Assembly: GCA_964624475.1 (NCBI GenBank) | Contig: CAZUYC010000015.1 | Location: 1 to 64,000, forward strand | Source: CAZUYC01 sp964624475 | Lineage (GTDB): Bacteria; Myxococcota_A; UBA9160; SMWR01 | Length of the DNA: 64,000 nt | Direction: 5' to 3' | Part shown: positions 34,370-43,246 of the stretch, one piece after another | Position numbering within the stretch: position 1 is the first letter of the stretch | Layout: every line of letters begins with the position of its first letter | Position numbers and translations under genes: made by a program | The notes under the pieces: generated by a model | Seen by the model: only the letters and a program-made list of their open reading frames with translations | Databases searched by the model: none | What the model was told of the DNA's origin: nothing

Positions 34370-36847
34370 ATGCGCCTCATTCTCGCTCGGAATGACCTCA
34401 TCAGTCAACGCTCCCCACGGGGGAGTCGCCCACGGGGGAGCCGGGTAGGGAGGGGATCGCCCTCCGCGGCCCCCGGCAGGCTCTTCCGTGGCTGGCTCGC
34501 GCTCTGGGTCGCGCTGTCCGTCCCGGCCTGCGGTCTCGACCCGGCCGCTCGACTCGAGGAGATCAAGAGCCTCCAGGAGACTGGCGGGTTCGCAGAGACC
34601 GTCGGGCCCCTGCGCGAGATGCTCGAGGAGACCCCCGACGATCCCGAGCTCAATCATCTGTACGGCGTCGCCCTGCTGCGAACGCGCCAGCCGGAGCTCG
34701 CGGTCTGGCCGCTGCGCAAGGCCGCGCAGCACCCCGACCGGGCGATCGAGGACGGGCTCCTGCTCGCGCGGGCGCTCCTCGCGGGGGGTAGCGCCGAGGA
34801 CGCGATCCAGCAGGCGAGCCGGGTGCTCGAGCTCGCGCCGGATCGGGTCGATGCCTTGCGTCTGCTCGTCGACGCGAGAGTGGCGGCGAGGGAGAACGAA
34901 GCGGCCCTGGTCGACGTCGAGCGGCTGCTGGCCCTGGAGCCCGACGACCTGGACGCCCTGATCGCACGTCTCGTGGCCCTGCTCGGCCTCGCCCGCGCCG
35001 ACGAGGCCGAGCAGGCGCTGGCCGCCGTCAGGGCAGCGATAGAGATCGCGGAGGACGCGGTCGAGTGGCAGCCGCGGCTGTGCGCGCTGACGGCGACCTT
35101 CACGAGGGAGAAAGGCGACGCCGATGCGGCCGAGGCGCTGTGGAACGATTGCCTGGAGAGGTTCCCGGGGGAGGATCTCGTCGTATCCGGCGCGCTCGAG
35201 TTCTTCGGCAGCAGATCGCAGGATCAGCGCGTCACCGAGATCCTGCGCCGCGCACACGACGCCGAGCCGACCCACCTGTCGTTCATCGAGGCGCTGGCGA
35301 GGCAGCTGGGGGCCGCCGGAGAGAGCGCCGAGGCCGAGCGCCTCCTGCTCGCCGCCACGCGGGACGGCCTGAACGACCAACAGGCCTGGCTCAGCCTGGC
35401 CGACTACCACGAGCAGCGCGACGAGCCGGCAAAGGCCCGCGACGCCCTGGCGCAGGGTCTGCGCCTCATGGACGAGGCGCCGCCCCCCCTGGTGGCCGCG
35501 TACGCCGATCTCCTGATCCGCGCCGGCGACTACGACCAGGCCGACGAGCTCATCACCCAACTGGAACGCGAGCCGGTGATGGCGAACCTGCTGCGGGGCC
35601 GCCTCCTCCTGGCGCGTGCCCAGCCCGCCCAGGCGCTCGAGGCGCTCCAGGAGGGCCTGCGCTTGTGGCCGGACCACAGCGCCGCGCGCTGGCTCGCGGC
35701 ACAGGCGGCGGAGCAGCTCGGCGACTACGACCGGGCGCTGGCGGAATACTTCGAGGCGGTGCGCAACGACCCCGGAAACCGGGACGCGGTAGCGAGCCTG
35801 CTGCGGCTGCTCGAAGCCACGGGCCAGCACCGGGAGGCCATCCCGATCCTGGCTCGCTACCAGCGCGAGACGCCCCGCGACCCGGAGATGCTGGTGCAGG
35901 CGATCCGCTTCGCGAGCCGCACCGGTCAGCGGGGACTCGTCGACCAGGCCGTCCGGCAGCTCGGCGGGATCCCCGGCCAGCGGGGGGTCGTGGCGGCCGA
36001 GGTCGCCGCCATCCAGGCGGCCAGGGCCGGTCCCACGGCGGCCATCGAGTCGATCCGCGCGGCGGGGCTCGACCTCACCCGGCCGGGCAACGAGCCGGCG
36101 CTCCGCGCGCTCGTCGAGTATCTCGTCGCCGCGGGGAAGCCGAGCGAGGCCCTGGGGGCGGCGCAGGCGGCGCTCGCGGCCCACCCGGACGAGGCGCCGT
36201 TCCACGAGCTGCGGGGGCGTGCGCTGCGCGCGAGCGGCGACCCCGGAGGGGCGCGGGAGGCGCTGGAGCGCGCGCTCGCGCTCGAGCCGGAGCGCGCGGG
36301 GGCCCTGGCTGAGCTGGCCGCGCTCGCAGCAGGGCAGCAAGACCGCGAGACGGCGATCGCGCTCTACGACCGGGCGGCTCGGGCCGACCCGGAGCAGGCT
36401 GCCCCTGCCTGGGGCGCGATCCTGCTGCTGGCCGCCTCCGGCGACGGCGCGGAGGTCGAGCGGCGGCTCGAAGCGCTGCTGGTTCGCCACGGGACCCACG
36501 CGGGGGCTGCGAGTCTGCTGGCGCAGCAGCTCTTCGCGCGCGACCCGGAGCGCGCCCTCGCCCTGGCACACCGCGCCGTCCGCTTTCGCGGCGGCCCGGA
36601 CGCCCTCGATACCCTGGGCCGGATCCAGCTCGAGGGCGGGGATGCCGAGCGCGCCGCACAGACCCTCGGCCTCGCGGTCGAGCTGCGGCCGGACTCACCC
36701 TCGGCGCAGTACTGGCTGGGCCGGGCGCTAGCCGCCGCGGGTGACGCCGATGGGGCGCGCCGTGCTCTGGGCGCGGCGCTGGCAGCAAACGCCTTCCCCG
36801 AGAAGGAAGCCGCGCAGGCGGAGCTCGCGCGCCTCGGCGCGCGCTAG
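34370..36847 (+). CDS. TPR-repeat lipoprotein, PrsT-like
   Basis: 825 residues. A basic N-terminus leads to a lipobox at C54 (LALWVALSVPACG). About 18 TPR units cover the rest (for example VGPLREMLEETPDDPELNHL, EDAIQQASRVLELAPDRVDA, GGAREALERALALEPERAGA). Its length, lipid anchor and repeat content match PrsT, the TPR protein found beside exosortase and PEP-CTERM genes. The divergent PEP-CTERM gene 36 bp away supports this role. Without an exosortase nearby, it could instead be a general envelope scaffold. The first 40 residues look less conserved, so the true start may be later. Its stop overlaps the next, convergent, gene by 4 bp. Confidence 0.78.
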   Translation: MRLILARNDLISQRSPRGSRPRGSRVGRGSPSAAPGRLFRGWLALWVALSVPACGLDPAARLEEIKSLQETGGFAETVGPLREMLEETPDDPELNHLYGVALLRTRQPELAVWPLRKAAQHPDRAIEDGLLLARALLAGGSAEDAIQQASRVLELAPDRVDALRLLVDARVAARENEAALVDVERLLALEPDDLDALIARLVALLGLARADEAEQALAAVRAAIEIAEDAVEWQPRLCALTATFTREKGDADAAEALWNDCLERFPGEDLVVSGALEFFGSRSQDQRVTEILRRAHDAEPTHLSFIEALARQLGAAGESAEAERLLLAATRDGLNDQQAWLSLADYHEQRDEPAKARDALAQGLRLMDEAPPPLVAAYADLLIRAGDYDQADELITQLEREPVMANLLRGRLLLARAQPAQALEALQEGLRLWPDHSAARWLAAQAAEQLGDYDRALAEYFEAVRNDPGNRDAVASLLRLLEATGQHREAIPILARYQRETPRDPEMLVQAIRFASRTGQRGLVDQAVRQLGGIPGQRGVVAAEVAAIQAARAGPTAAIESIRAAGLDLTRPGNEPALRALVEYLVAAGKPSEALGAAQAALAAHPDEAPFHELRGRALRASGDPGGAREALERALALEPERAGALAELAALAAGQQDRETAIALYDRAARADPEQAAPAWGAILLLAASGDGAEVERRLEALLVRHGTHAGAASLLAQQLFARDPERALALAHRAVRFRGGPDALDTLGRIQLEGGDAERAAQTLGLAVELRPDSPSAQYWLGRALAAAGDADGARRALGAALAANAFPEKEAAQAELARLGAR

Positions 36848-38064
36848 CCCGGATCGCCGCCGGCGCGCGGGCGCCGCGCGCCTCGTCCCCGCTGCCGTCC
36901 TTCAGGCGGCCTCCGCACCCGGCCTCGAACCTCTTCGTCGAGCGAGCTCTGCTGGAGCCACGCCTCGGCCGCCACCGCGTCCCGCCGGTACCACTCGGTC
37001 GCAGCGGCTCCGAGGCAACCGCGTCGACGCTCGGGGTCCAGGATGCGCTCGCACCAGGCGACCGCCTCCTCGGGCGCCCGATCGTCCAGGCTCCGCGCGT
37101 AGACGTCGAGCGCGGGGTCGTGGAACTCCGTCAGCGACTCGGAGGCCAGCCACGCCTTCGCACCCGCCGGATCCGAGCGGAGCCACTGGACGAAGGCCTC
37201 GCGGGCGGCCTCCACGCGCGCCTTCGCGGCCGCATGGTCGCGCACCCATTGCAGGGCGGCCCGGCCGTCCCGGCCACCCCACTGCTCGGCCACGATGCGC
37301 GGCCCGTCTGCCGCGTACTCGCTCCCCGCATGCTCGAGCACCCACGCGGCAGCTCGCTCGGGGTCGAGGCGCGCGACCGAGCGCGTCGCGCGGCGGAAGA
37401 GCGACCGCTTGAGGCGCTTGTCGTAGGCCTCGTCGCGGAGGACCCCGTCCGCCCAGCCCAGCGTGGCCTCCGCGCCGCCCTTGCGCACGAGCGCTCCCAC
37501 CGCGATGCCGGTGGCCATGTCCCAGGAGCTGGGCGGGAGCTCGGCGATGTAGCGGTCGAGCCCGTCCTGGCCCGAGTGCACCCAGCCGGCCAGGAGACCC
37601 AGGAAGAGCTGCTCCCGAAGAGCGGGCTGGTCCGCGGCGGCGCGCTCGAAAGCCCGGCGCGCCGCGGCGGGATCGCGCTGCGCCCAGCCTTCGATGGCCG
37701 CCTCGACCCCGAAATCCTGTTTGAACGGCCAGGCGAGCGCGTGCTCGAGCGCGCCAGCGGGGTCGAAGCGGGCCCAGGCGGCGACGAACGGGCGGATCTC
37801 CCACTGGCCGATAACCGGGAGCATCCGGTCGTAGACGGCGCGCACCTCCGGCAGCGTCTCGGGATCGAGGTGCTGGAGCAGGCTCGCGGTCCGCCCGAAG
37901 CGGTCGAGCACGTCCCCCTCGCCGAGGGCAGCGCGGATCGAGGCCGCGAGGTCGGCGGGCGCCGGAACCGCCCCGGGCGGCGTCGTGACCCGGCCGACCG
38001 CGAAGGCCGCGACGGCCGTCGCGGCCCATACACCCACGGCCAGGCCTGCGTTCATGCGAGGCAT
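36844..38064 (-). CDS. Membrane-anchored helical-repeat protein, unknown function
   Basis: 406 residues with one N-terminal span (AGLAVGVWAATAVAAFAVG). The rest is an alpha-alpha repeat of about 35 residues, built on patterns like RDPAAARRAFERAAADQPAL, SVARLDPERAAAWVLEHAG and DRAPEEAVAWCERILDPERR. Such superhelical repeats usually bind peptides or proteins. The final 25 residues are arginine and glycine rich and unlike the rest, so the true C-terminus may have been altered by a frameshift or by convergence with the TPR gene. No family was recognised. It lies 81 bp downstream of the TonB receptor gene on the same strand and may be co-transcribed. Confidence 0.72.
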   Translation of the reverse strand: MPRMNAGLAVGVWAATAVAAFAVGRVTTPPGAVPAPADLAASIRAALGEGDVLDRFGRTASLLQHLDPETLPEVRAVYDRMLPVIGQWEIRPFVAAWARFDPAGALEHALAWPFKQDFGVEAAIEGWAQRDPAAARRAFERAAADQPALREQLFLGLLAGWVHSGQDGLDRYIAELPPSSWDMATGIAVGALVRKGGAEATLGWADGVLRDEAYDKRLKRSLFRRATRSVARLDPERAAAWVLEHAGSEYAADGPRIVAEQWGGRDGRAALQWVRDHAAAKARVEAAREAFVQWLRSDPAGAKAWLASESLTEFHDPALDVYARSLDDRAPEEAVAWCERILDPERRRGCLGAAATEWYRRDAVAAEAWLQQSSLDEEVRGRVRRPPEGRQRGRGARRPRAGGDPG

Positions 38065-38145
38065 GCGATCCTCTCCCGGTAGGTTCGGGGCGCGACGGGT
38101 CGCCCCCGGGCGATCCCGTTGGGCGTGCGCCAGCGCGCCGGATCA

Positions 38146-40752
38146 TCAGAAGGAGATGGTAGCCGTGATCCCGTAGGTCCGCGGCTCCGCATACACATCG
38201 AGCAGGAAGTTGAACTCCCTGGACAGGTCGAAGGACTCGACCTTGTAGCGCTCGTCGAGGAAGTTGTGGACCCAGCCCAGCAGCTCGAAGCGCCCGTCTT
38301 CCGAGCGCCAGCGGAGGCTTCCATTGAAGACCCAGTAGGCTTCCTGCCCGAAGGTGCCCACCGGGAAGTTGATCAGGGTGCCGCGGCCCGAGGACGCGTC
38401 GAAGGACAGGTCGTCCTTCCAGCTGAAGGAGAAGCGGGGGGTGAGCGTGCCGAAGCTGAAGCCGCGGAGCTGCCCGGGGAGCGGAATCTCGTAGCCCACG
38501 GAGCCGGCCATGGCGTAGCGCGGCGACGCGATCATCGGGTTCCCCGAGTAGTCGAAGTTGAATCGCACCTGGACGGGGTCGCGGGGTCCGCCCGGCAACC
38601 TCTCCTGCCCGAACTCGAAGGGCAAGGAGATCACGAAGTCCCTGTACTCGCTGTCGACCCAGGCGAAGTTGTAGGTGAAGGTCAGGCCGGGAAGCGGCTC
38701 GGCGCCCAGGTCCACCTCGACGCCGTAGATCAGCGTGTCGGCGGCGTTCACCAGCTTGGTGATCGGAAAGCCGGCGGGAGTCTGCTCGAGGATGAAGACC
38801 TGCAGGTCCTCGTAGCCGTAGTAGAAGCCCGTCACGTTCAGCATGAGGCGGCGGTCGAACCAGTACGAGCGGAGCCCGGCCTCGTAGGAGTCGAGCTTTT
38901 CGGGATCGACCCCCGTGACGATGTCGAATGCCGAGAAGGCGCCGCCGTTGAAATGCCCTCCCTTCCAACCCCGGCTGTACTTGAGGTAGAAGTCGGCGTC
39001 CTCGAGGAAGTTCCAGGCCAGGCTGGCCTCTCCCCCCGGGCCGCCCCACAGCTCGTCGACGTCGCCCGCGAGCGAGGTCCTGCACCGGGGGGCGGTGAAG
39101 TTACACGCCAAGGTGTCGAAGCTCTTGTACTCCCAGTTGTAGCGGAGACCGGTGGTGAGCGTGAAGTCGCAGGAGACGGTCTCGCATCCAGGCTGCAACT
39201 TGTACTCCGACCAGGCGTAGGCGGCGAAGTTGCGCGTCTTCTGGGTGTACTGCTGGATGAGGTCGGGACCGAAATCGGTGGGTACCTCGAAGAAGTTGTC
39301 GACGTCCAGATCCTCCTGGAGGTAGAAGGCGCCGAGCACCCAGTTTCCGTCGCCGATCTCGGACTCGCTCCAGTTGCCCCGCAGCTCGAGCTGCTGGCTC
39401 ACCTGCCAGGCGGTGTCGCCGTAGTCGCTGTTGAGCAGGAAGTTGGGGCTCGCATCGCTGTTCTCGAGGGTGTGACGCTCGTGCCACTCGTAGGCCGTCA
39501 GGCTCGCGAGCTCGTAGCCGTCGCCGAAGAGCCCGCTCCCCCGGAGGTTCACGCCCCAGAGGCTCAGGTCCTCCGAGCCATCGAGGTCGTAGTCCCCCGC
39601 GTAGGGGTCGTCGTCCGTGTCCTTGTACCCCCTGACGTCCAGCTGGGGAAGCGGAAACGGGATGAACCAGGAGGTGGGATCGTTCAGGTCCTCGGGCGCC
39701 TGGAACCTGACGCCGCGGTGCTGGTACTGCAACGCCCTGCTCCGGTTCTGGCCGCCATGCGCGTTCAGCAGCCACTGCGTCTCGGCCTCCCCCACCGGCA
39801 GCTCGAACAGGAGCTGGCCGCGTGCGGCGTAGGCGTCGACGTTGTTGGTGAAGTCAGCCGCTCCCGGGTCGATCGCCCTTATAGTGCCGTCTGCCTGCAA
39901 GCAGTCGACGGAGGCAAGGCTGGCGCAGCGGTTCTCCGTGACGCCGTCGCGGACGCCCCAGGTCCCCGACAGGCGCCCCGAGAGCCACCCCGGAACGATC
40001 GGGCCGCCGACGGCGCCCTCGACGTCGATCTCGTTGAAGCGGCCATAGGTGGTCGACACGTAGGTAGCGAGCTCGTCCGTCGGCTCGGCCGACCGCACGA
40101 GGATCGCGCCGGCGGAGGCGTTGCGGTAGAGCGTGGGCTGGGGTCCGCGCAGCACCGCGACGTCGGCCGCGTCGAAGAACTGGAAGAGCTGGCCCGCCGG
40201 CGACTGCATGTAGACGCCGTCCTGGTAGATGGCGACGGCGCTGGCGGCGTTGGCGTTGTAGTCGTCGAGGCCCACGCCGCGGATGAAGATCGTGGGATTG
40301 GAGGCGGCGAAGGCGCTCTTGATGTCGAGGCTCGGCGTGAAGTTCGAGAGGTCGCGGATGTCCTTGATGCCCTCCGCCTTGAGCTGCTCCGGGTCGAATC
40401 CGATCGCCGACACGGTGGTGTCCGGCACCAGGATCTCGATCTTGCGCGAGGTGACGAGGAACTCCTCGACGGCCTCGGCGGAGGAAGGGTCTTCCTCGCC
40501 GTCGACTTCCTCGAGCTCGTCGCCGCTCTCCGGCTCCGGGGCGGCCTCGCCGTCGGGCGCGGAAGGATCTGCGTCGGTCGAACGGGCCTCGGGCTCGGCG
40601 CCGCTCTCGGACTCCGGGGCGGCGTCGTCGACCGATGCTCCAGCGGAGGGAGCCTCCCCTCGGGGGGTCTCTTCCTGGGCGAAGGCAGGGAAGGCGAGCA
40701 GCAGGACCGCAAGGACCTGTATCGCGACCGCTGCCCGACGACGGATCGGCAC
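38146..40752 (-). CDS. TonB-dependent outer-membrane receptor
   Basis: 868 residues. A signal peptide (VAIQVLAVLLLAFPAFA) is followed by an unusual acidic linker of about 70 residues rich in Glu, Pro, Ser and Asp (PESESGAEPEARS, EPESGDELEEVDGEED). A TonB-box-like EEFLVTSRK comes next. The plug domain shows IRGVGLDDYNANAASAVAIY, split as IRGVGLDDY and NANAASAVAIY, and AADVAVLRGPQ. A 22-strand barrel continues to a terminal phenylalanine in YGITATISF, the outer-membrane insertion signal. The plug resembles receptors for non-siderophore substrates such as sugars or small organics. It is the last of three coupled genes: a methyltransferase, an MFS permease and then the receptor. Confidence 0.93.
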   Translation of the reverse strand: MPIRRRAAVAIQVLAVLLLAFPAFAQEETPRGEAPSAGASVDDAAPESESGAEPEARSTDADPSAPDGEAAPEPESGDELEEVDGEEDPSSAEAVEEFLVTSRKIEILVPDTTVSAIGFDPEQLKAEGIKDIRDLSNFTPSLDIKSAFAASNPTIFIRGVGLDDYNANAASAVAIYQDGVYMQSPAGQLFQFFDAADVAVLRGPQPTLYRNASAGAILVRSAEPTDELATYVSTTYGRFNEIDVEGAVGGPIVPGWLSGRLSGTWGVRDGVTENRCASLASVDCLQADGTIRAIDPGAADFTNNVDAYAARGQLLFELPVGEAETQWLLNAHGGQNRSRALQYQHRGVRFQAPEDLNDPTSWFIPFPLPQLDVRGYKDTDDDPYAGDYDLDGSEDLSLWGVNLRGSGLFGDGYELASLTAYEWHERHTLENSDASPNFLLNSDYGDTAWQVSQQLELRGNWSESEIGDGNWVLGAFYLQEDLDVDNFFEVPTDFGPDLIQQYTQKTRNFAAYAWSEYKLQPGCETVSCDFTLTTGLRYNWEYKSFDTLACNFTAPRCRTSLAGDVDELWGGPGGEASLAWNFLEDADFYLKYSRGWKGGHFNGGAFSAFDIVTGVDPEKLDSYEAGLRSYWFDRRLMLNVTGFYYGYEDLQVFILEQTPAGFPITKLVNAADTLIYGVEVDLGAEPLPGLTFTYNFAWVDSEYRDFVISLPFEFGQERLPGGPRDPVQVRFNFDYSGNPMIASPRYAMAGSVGYEIPLPGQLRGFSFGTLTPRFSFSWKDDLSFDASSGRGTLINFPVGTFGQEAYWVFNGSLRWRSEDGRFELLGWVHNFLDERYKVESFDLSREFNFLLDVYAEPRTYGITATISF

Positions 40753-40761
40753 TGGCGCATT

Positions 40762-42105
40762 CTACTCCGCCGGCCGGGGGAGAGCGCGCGCGATTTCCAT
40801 CGGCCGGTCCCCCCGGATCCAGGCCCACAGCACCGCTCCGACGAGCGCCACCAGGGCGCCGCTCGAGATCGCCCACGACCAGCCCAGGGCCTCCGCGAGG
40901 AGCGGCACCAGCAGGGCGCCGACGAAGCCCACCAGGTTGCCGCCGGTGTTCAGGACACCCGTGGCGGAGGACGCGTGCCTGCCGGCTACGCCGATCGTCG
41001 TGGCCCAGAAGCTCGCCTCGGTGATCTGGTTGAAGCCGAAGCAACCCGCCAGCAGGACGACGGCGAGAGTCGGGTGCGTGGCCCAGGCGCCCGCCGCGAG
41101 CAGGAGTGCCGAGACCACGAGCCCGACCACCGGCAGGACGCGCGCGCCTCGCCGGAGCCCGAAGCGCCGCATCGTCCGATCGCATAGCACACCGCCGAGC
41201 GTCGCCCCCAGGGCACCGATGATCCACTGCGCTGCGCTGAGCGCGGCCGCCTGCCCGGCTTCGAAGCCGCGAACCTCGACGAGATAGTAGAAGAACCAGT
41301 TGAAGAAGAGATAGAAGACATAGTTCATGCAGAAGTAGCTCGCCGTGAGCAGGCGGATCTCCCGGTTCCTGAGCGCCGCCTTCCAGACGCCCTTCTCCCT
41401 CGCTGCGGTCTCCAGGGACGATCGGCCGGCGTCGATCAGATCGAGCTCGCCCTGGGCCACGCGCGGGTGTTGCCGGGGATGATCCCTCGTGCACCCCCAC
41501 CAGACGCCGGCGAGCAGGAACGCCGCGGGGGCGGTGGCGAGGAAGGACCCCCGCCAGCCGACGCTCGCCATGAGCCACACGATCACGGGGCCGGTGGCGG
41601 CGGCTCCGAGCGTGAGCCCCGCGCTCGAGAGCCCGTTGGGCAATCCCCAGGCCGAGACCGGGAACCAGTTCGACACCATTCCACCGGTCAGCACCGGGAA
41701 GATCGGCGCCTGCGTGACGCCGACCAGGAAGCGGATCACGAGGAGCGTCGCGACGACGGCCGATCCCGAGGCCACCGTCCCGCCGGGAACCAGCGCGCAG
41801 AGCACGGTGAGGAGCCCCCAGGCGACGGCCATGAGGGTCCCCGCCCGCCGCGGGCCCACGACGTCTCCGAAGATCCCCCCCGGAAACTGGAAGATCGTGT
41901 AGCCCAGCGCGAAGGCGGACAGCACCATGCCGAGCTGGATCTCGGAGATGCCGAGCTCCGCGATCATCGCCGGGCCCACGATGGAGAGATTCGTGCGCAG
42001 CAGGTACGACACGAAGCTCGCCACCACGATCAGCAGCAGGATCCGCCAGCGGACGTGCGACGACCTGCCGATCGGGTGGAGGACCGTCCGTGAGCGCAGG
42101 CTCAG
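40762..42105 (-). CDS. MFS permease, ACS-family-like
   Basis: About 447 residues with twelve membrane spans. The first span is ILLLIVVASFVSYLLRTNLS. The MFS loop 2-3 motif appears as FGDVVGPRRAG, and the second half repeats it as LCDRTMRRFGLRRG. The N-terminal NLSIVGPAM segment is like anion:cation symporters that carry organic acids or amino acid derivatives. The frame has no ATG, GTG or TTG before the first span. The only sensible start is CTG at 42105-42103, overlapping the methyltransferase stop as CTGA. It lies between a homocysteine methyltransferase and a TonB receptor, so it probably carries the same methylated substrate across the inner membrane. The start is provisional. Confidence 0.85.
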   Translation of the reverse strand: MSLRSRTVLHPIGRSSHVRWRILLLIVVASFVSYLLRTNLSIVGPAMIAELGISEIQLGMVLSAFALGYTIFQFPGGIFGDVVGPRRAGTLMAVAWGLLTVLCALVPGGTVASGSAVVATLLVIRFLVGVTQAPIFPVLTGGMVSNWFPVSAWGLPNGLSSAGLTLGAAATGPVIVWLMASVGWRGSFLATAPAAFLLAGVWWGCTRDHPRQHPRVAQGELDLIDAGRSSLETAAREKGVWKAALRNREIRLLTASYFCMNYVFYLFFNWFFYYLVEVRGFEAGQAAALSAAQWIIGALGATLGGVLCDRTMRRFGLRRGARVLPVVGLVVSALLLAAGAWATHPTLAVVLLAGCFGFNQITEASFWATTIGVAGRHASSATGVLNTGGNLVGFVGALLVPLLAEALGWSWAISSGALVALVGAVLWAWIRGDRPMEIARALPRPAE

Positions 42106-43121
42106 CGACCGCGGTCGGCCTTGCGGGGGTCCCGAGCGTCGTGGTCGTAGTACTCGTAGGCCGACATCGCCCGGCCGCGCGTCGAGCGCCAGGCCCGCTC
42201 GTCCTCGGGGAGCTTGCCCAGGGCGCGCGCCATCGCTCGCACGTGGGAGGCGACCGAGCCGCAGCAGGAGCCGATGAACTCGACGCCCAGCTCGCGCGCC
42301 CGAAGCGCGTAGTCGGCCATCTCGGCCCGGGAGAGCTGGAGCGGCTCGAGCCCATGCGGGAACTCGGGCAGGGCGGTGAAGTCGTGGACGTGCTCCGGGG
42401 TCCTGTAGGCGACGGGCTGGCAGGCCACGTACCCGTCGACCGCGGCCCTCACCTCCTCCATGAGCGGGAGCGTCGCGGCCGGGTTGCGCAGGCAGTTGAT
42501 CCCCACGATCTCGGCGCCGGCGCCGGCGAGCCGACGCGCGCACTCCGCGGGGCCGTAGCCCTCGTACGACTTCGGCTCCTGCTCGAAGCTCATGGTCACC
42601 ATCGCCACCTTGCCCGCCGCCTTGATCCTCTCGACCGCGAGCAGCGCTTCGCCGAGCGCGCCGAAGGTCTCGCCGATCACCAGGTCGATCCCCTCGTCGA
42701 CCTGCCAGCCGAGCTGGCGGTCGAAGAGCTCTCGGACGCGGTCGGCCGAGCGCGCATCGGCCGGGTCGTACATCCAGGTGAGCGAGATGTTCCCGGCCAC
42801 CAGGGCGTCGCTGCCGGCGGCCACCTCGTTGGCGATGCGCACCGCCGCCCGGTTGATCTCCTCGACCTTGCCCGCCATCCCGACGGTCGCCAGCTTGTCG
42901 TCGCTGGCATAGAACGTGAGCGTCGTCAGCACCTCGGCGCCGGCACGCAGGAATTCCCGGTGCAGCTCCGCCACCGCCTCCGGATGGCGAATGCAGACCT
43001 CCGGAGTGAAGGGGCCCGCCTGCACCCAGCCCCTCTTCTCCAGCTCGAGCAGATAGCCGCCGTCTCCGAGCACCGGACCCTCCGACAGCCTCTGGAGGAT
43101 GTCCTTCTTCATCTCACTCAT
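42102..43121 (-). CDS. Homocysteine S-methyltransferase family protein
   Basis: 339 residues, a Pfam S-methyl_trans-type barrel. The N-terminal GPVLGDGGYLLELEKRG is the substrate-side loop. The zinc cysteines are in GINCLRNPAATLP and in the paired cysteine motif FIGSCCGS. The family transfers a methyl group from betaine, S-methylmethionine or methylcobalamin to homocysteine. The length suits a stand-alone BHMT or S-methylmethionine type enzyme. The ATG at 43121 follows GGGGAGG at good spacing; a second ATG at 43112 is less likely. It is the first gene of an operon with an MFS permease and a TonB receptor. This suggests a dedicated uptake route for its methyl donor. Confidence 0.87.
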   Translation of the reverse strand: MSEMKKDILQRLSEGPVLGDGGYLLELEKRGWVQAGPFTPEVCIRHPEAVAELHREFLRAGAEVLTTLTFYASDDKLATVGMAGKVEEINRAAVRIANEVAAGSDALVAGNISLTWMYDPADARSADRVRELFDRQLGWQVDEGIDLVIGETFGALGEALLAVERIKAAGKVAMVTMSFEQEPKSYEGYGPAECARRLAGAGAEIVGINCLRNPAATLPLMEEVRAAVDGYVACQPVAYRTPEHVHDFTALPEFPHGLEPLQLSRAEMADYALRARELGVEFIGSCCGSVASHVRAMARALGKLPEDERAWRSTRGRAMSAYEYYDHDARDPRKADRGR

Positions 43122-43175
43122 CTCATTCCTCCCCGGCCTCCCTCGTGCGGCGAGTAGCGAGGTCAGGCCCGCTGA

Positions 43176-43212
43176 CTCCGCTCGCCTGCGGCTCGCTGCG
43201 CGCTCCGCTTGC
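43176..43212. repeat. GC-rich interspersed repeat, copy B
   Basis: A middle copy of the element, CTCCGCTCGCCTGCGGCTCG followed by CTGCGCGC and CTTGC. It lies between the methyltransferase start and the D-aminoacylase stop. Compare 23009-23052 and 49981-50025. Confidence 0.45.
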
Positions 43213-43246
43213 GGCGGCGTCCCGCGATCGCGCAACGCGCCTTATA

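Noticed and set aside
34334..36571. Long minus-strand open frame upstream of the PEP-CTERM start
   Set aside because: It is antisense to the TPR gene and has no motifs, and the PEP-CTERM signal peptide starts at 34333.
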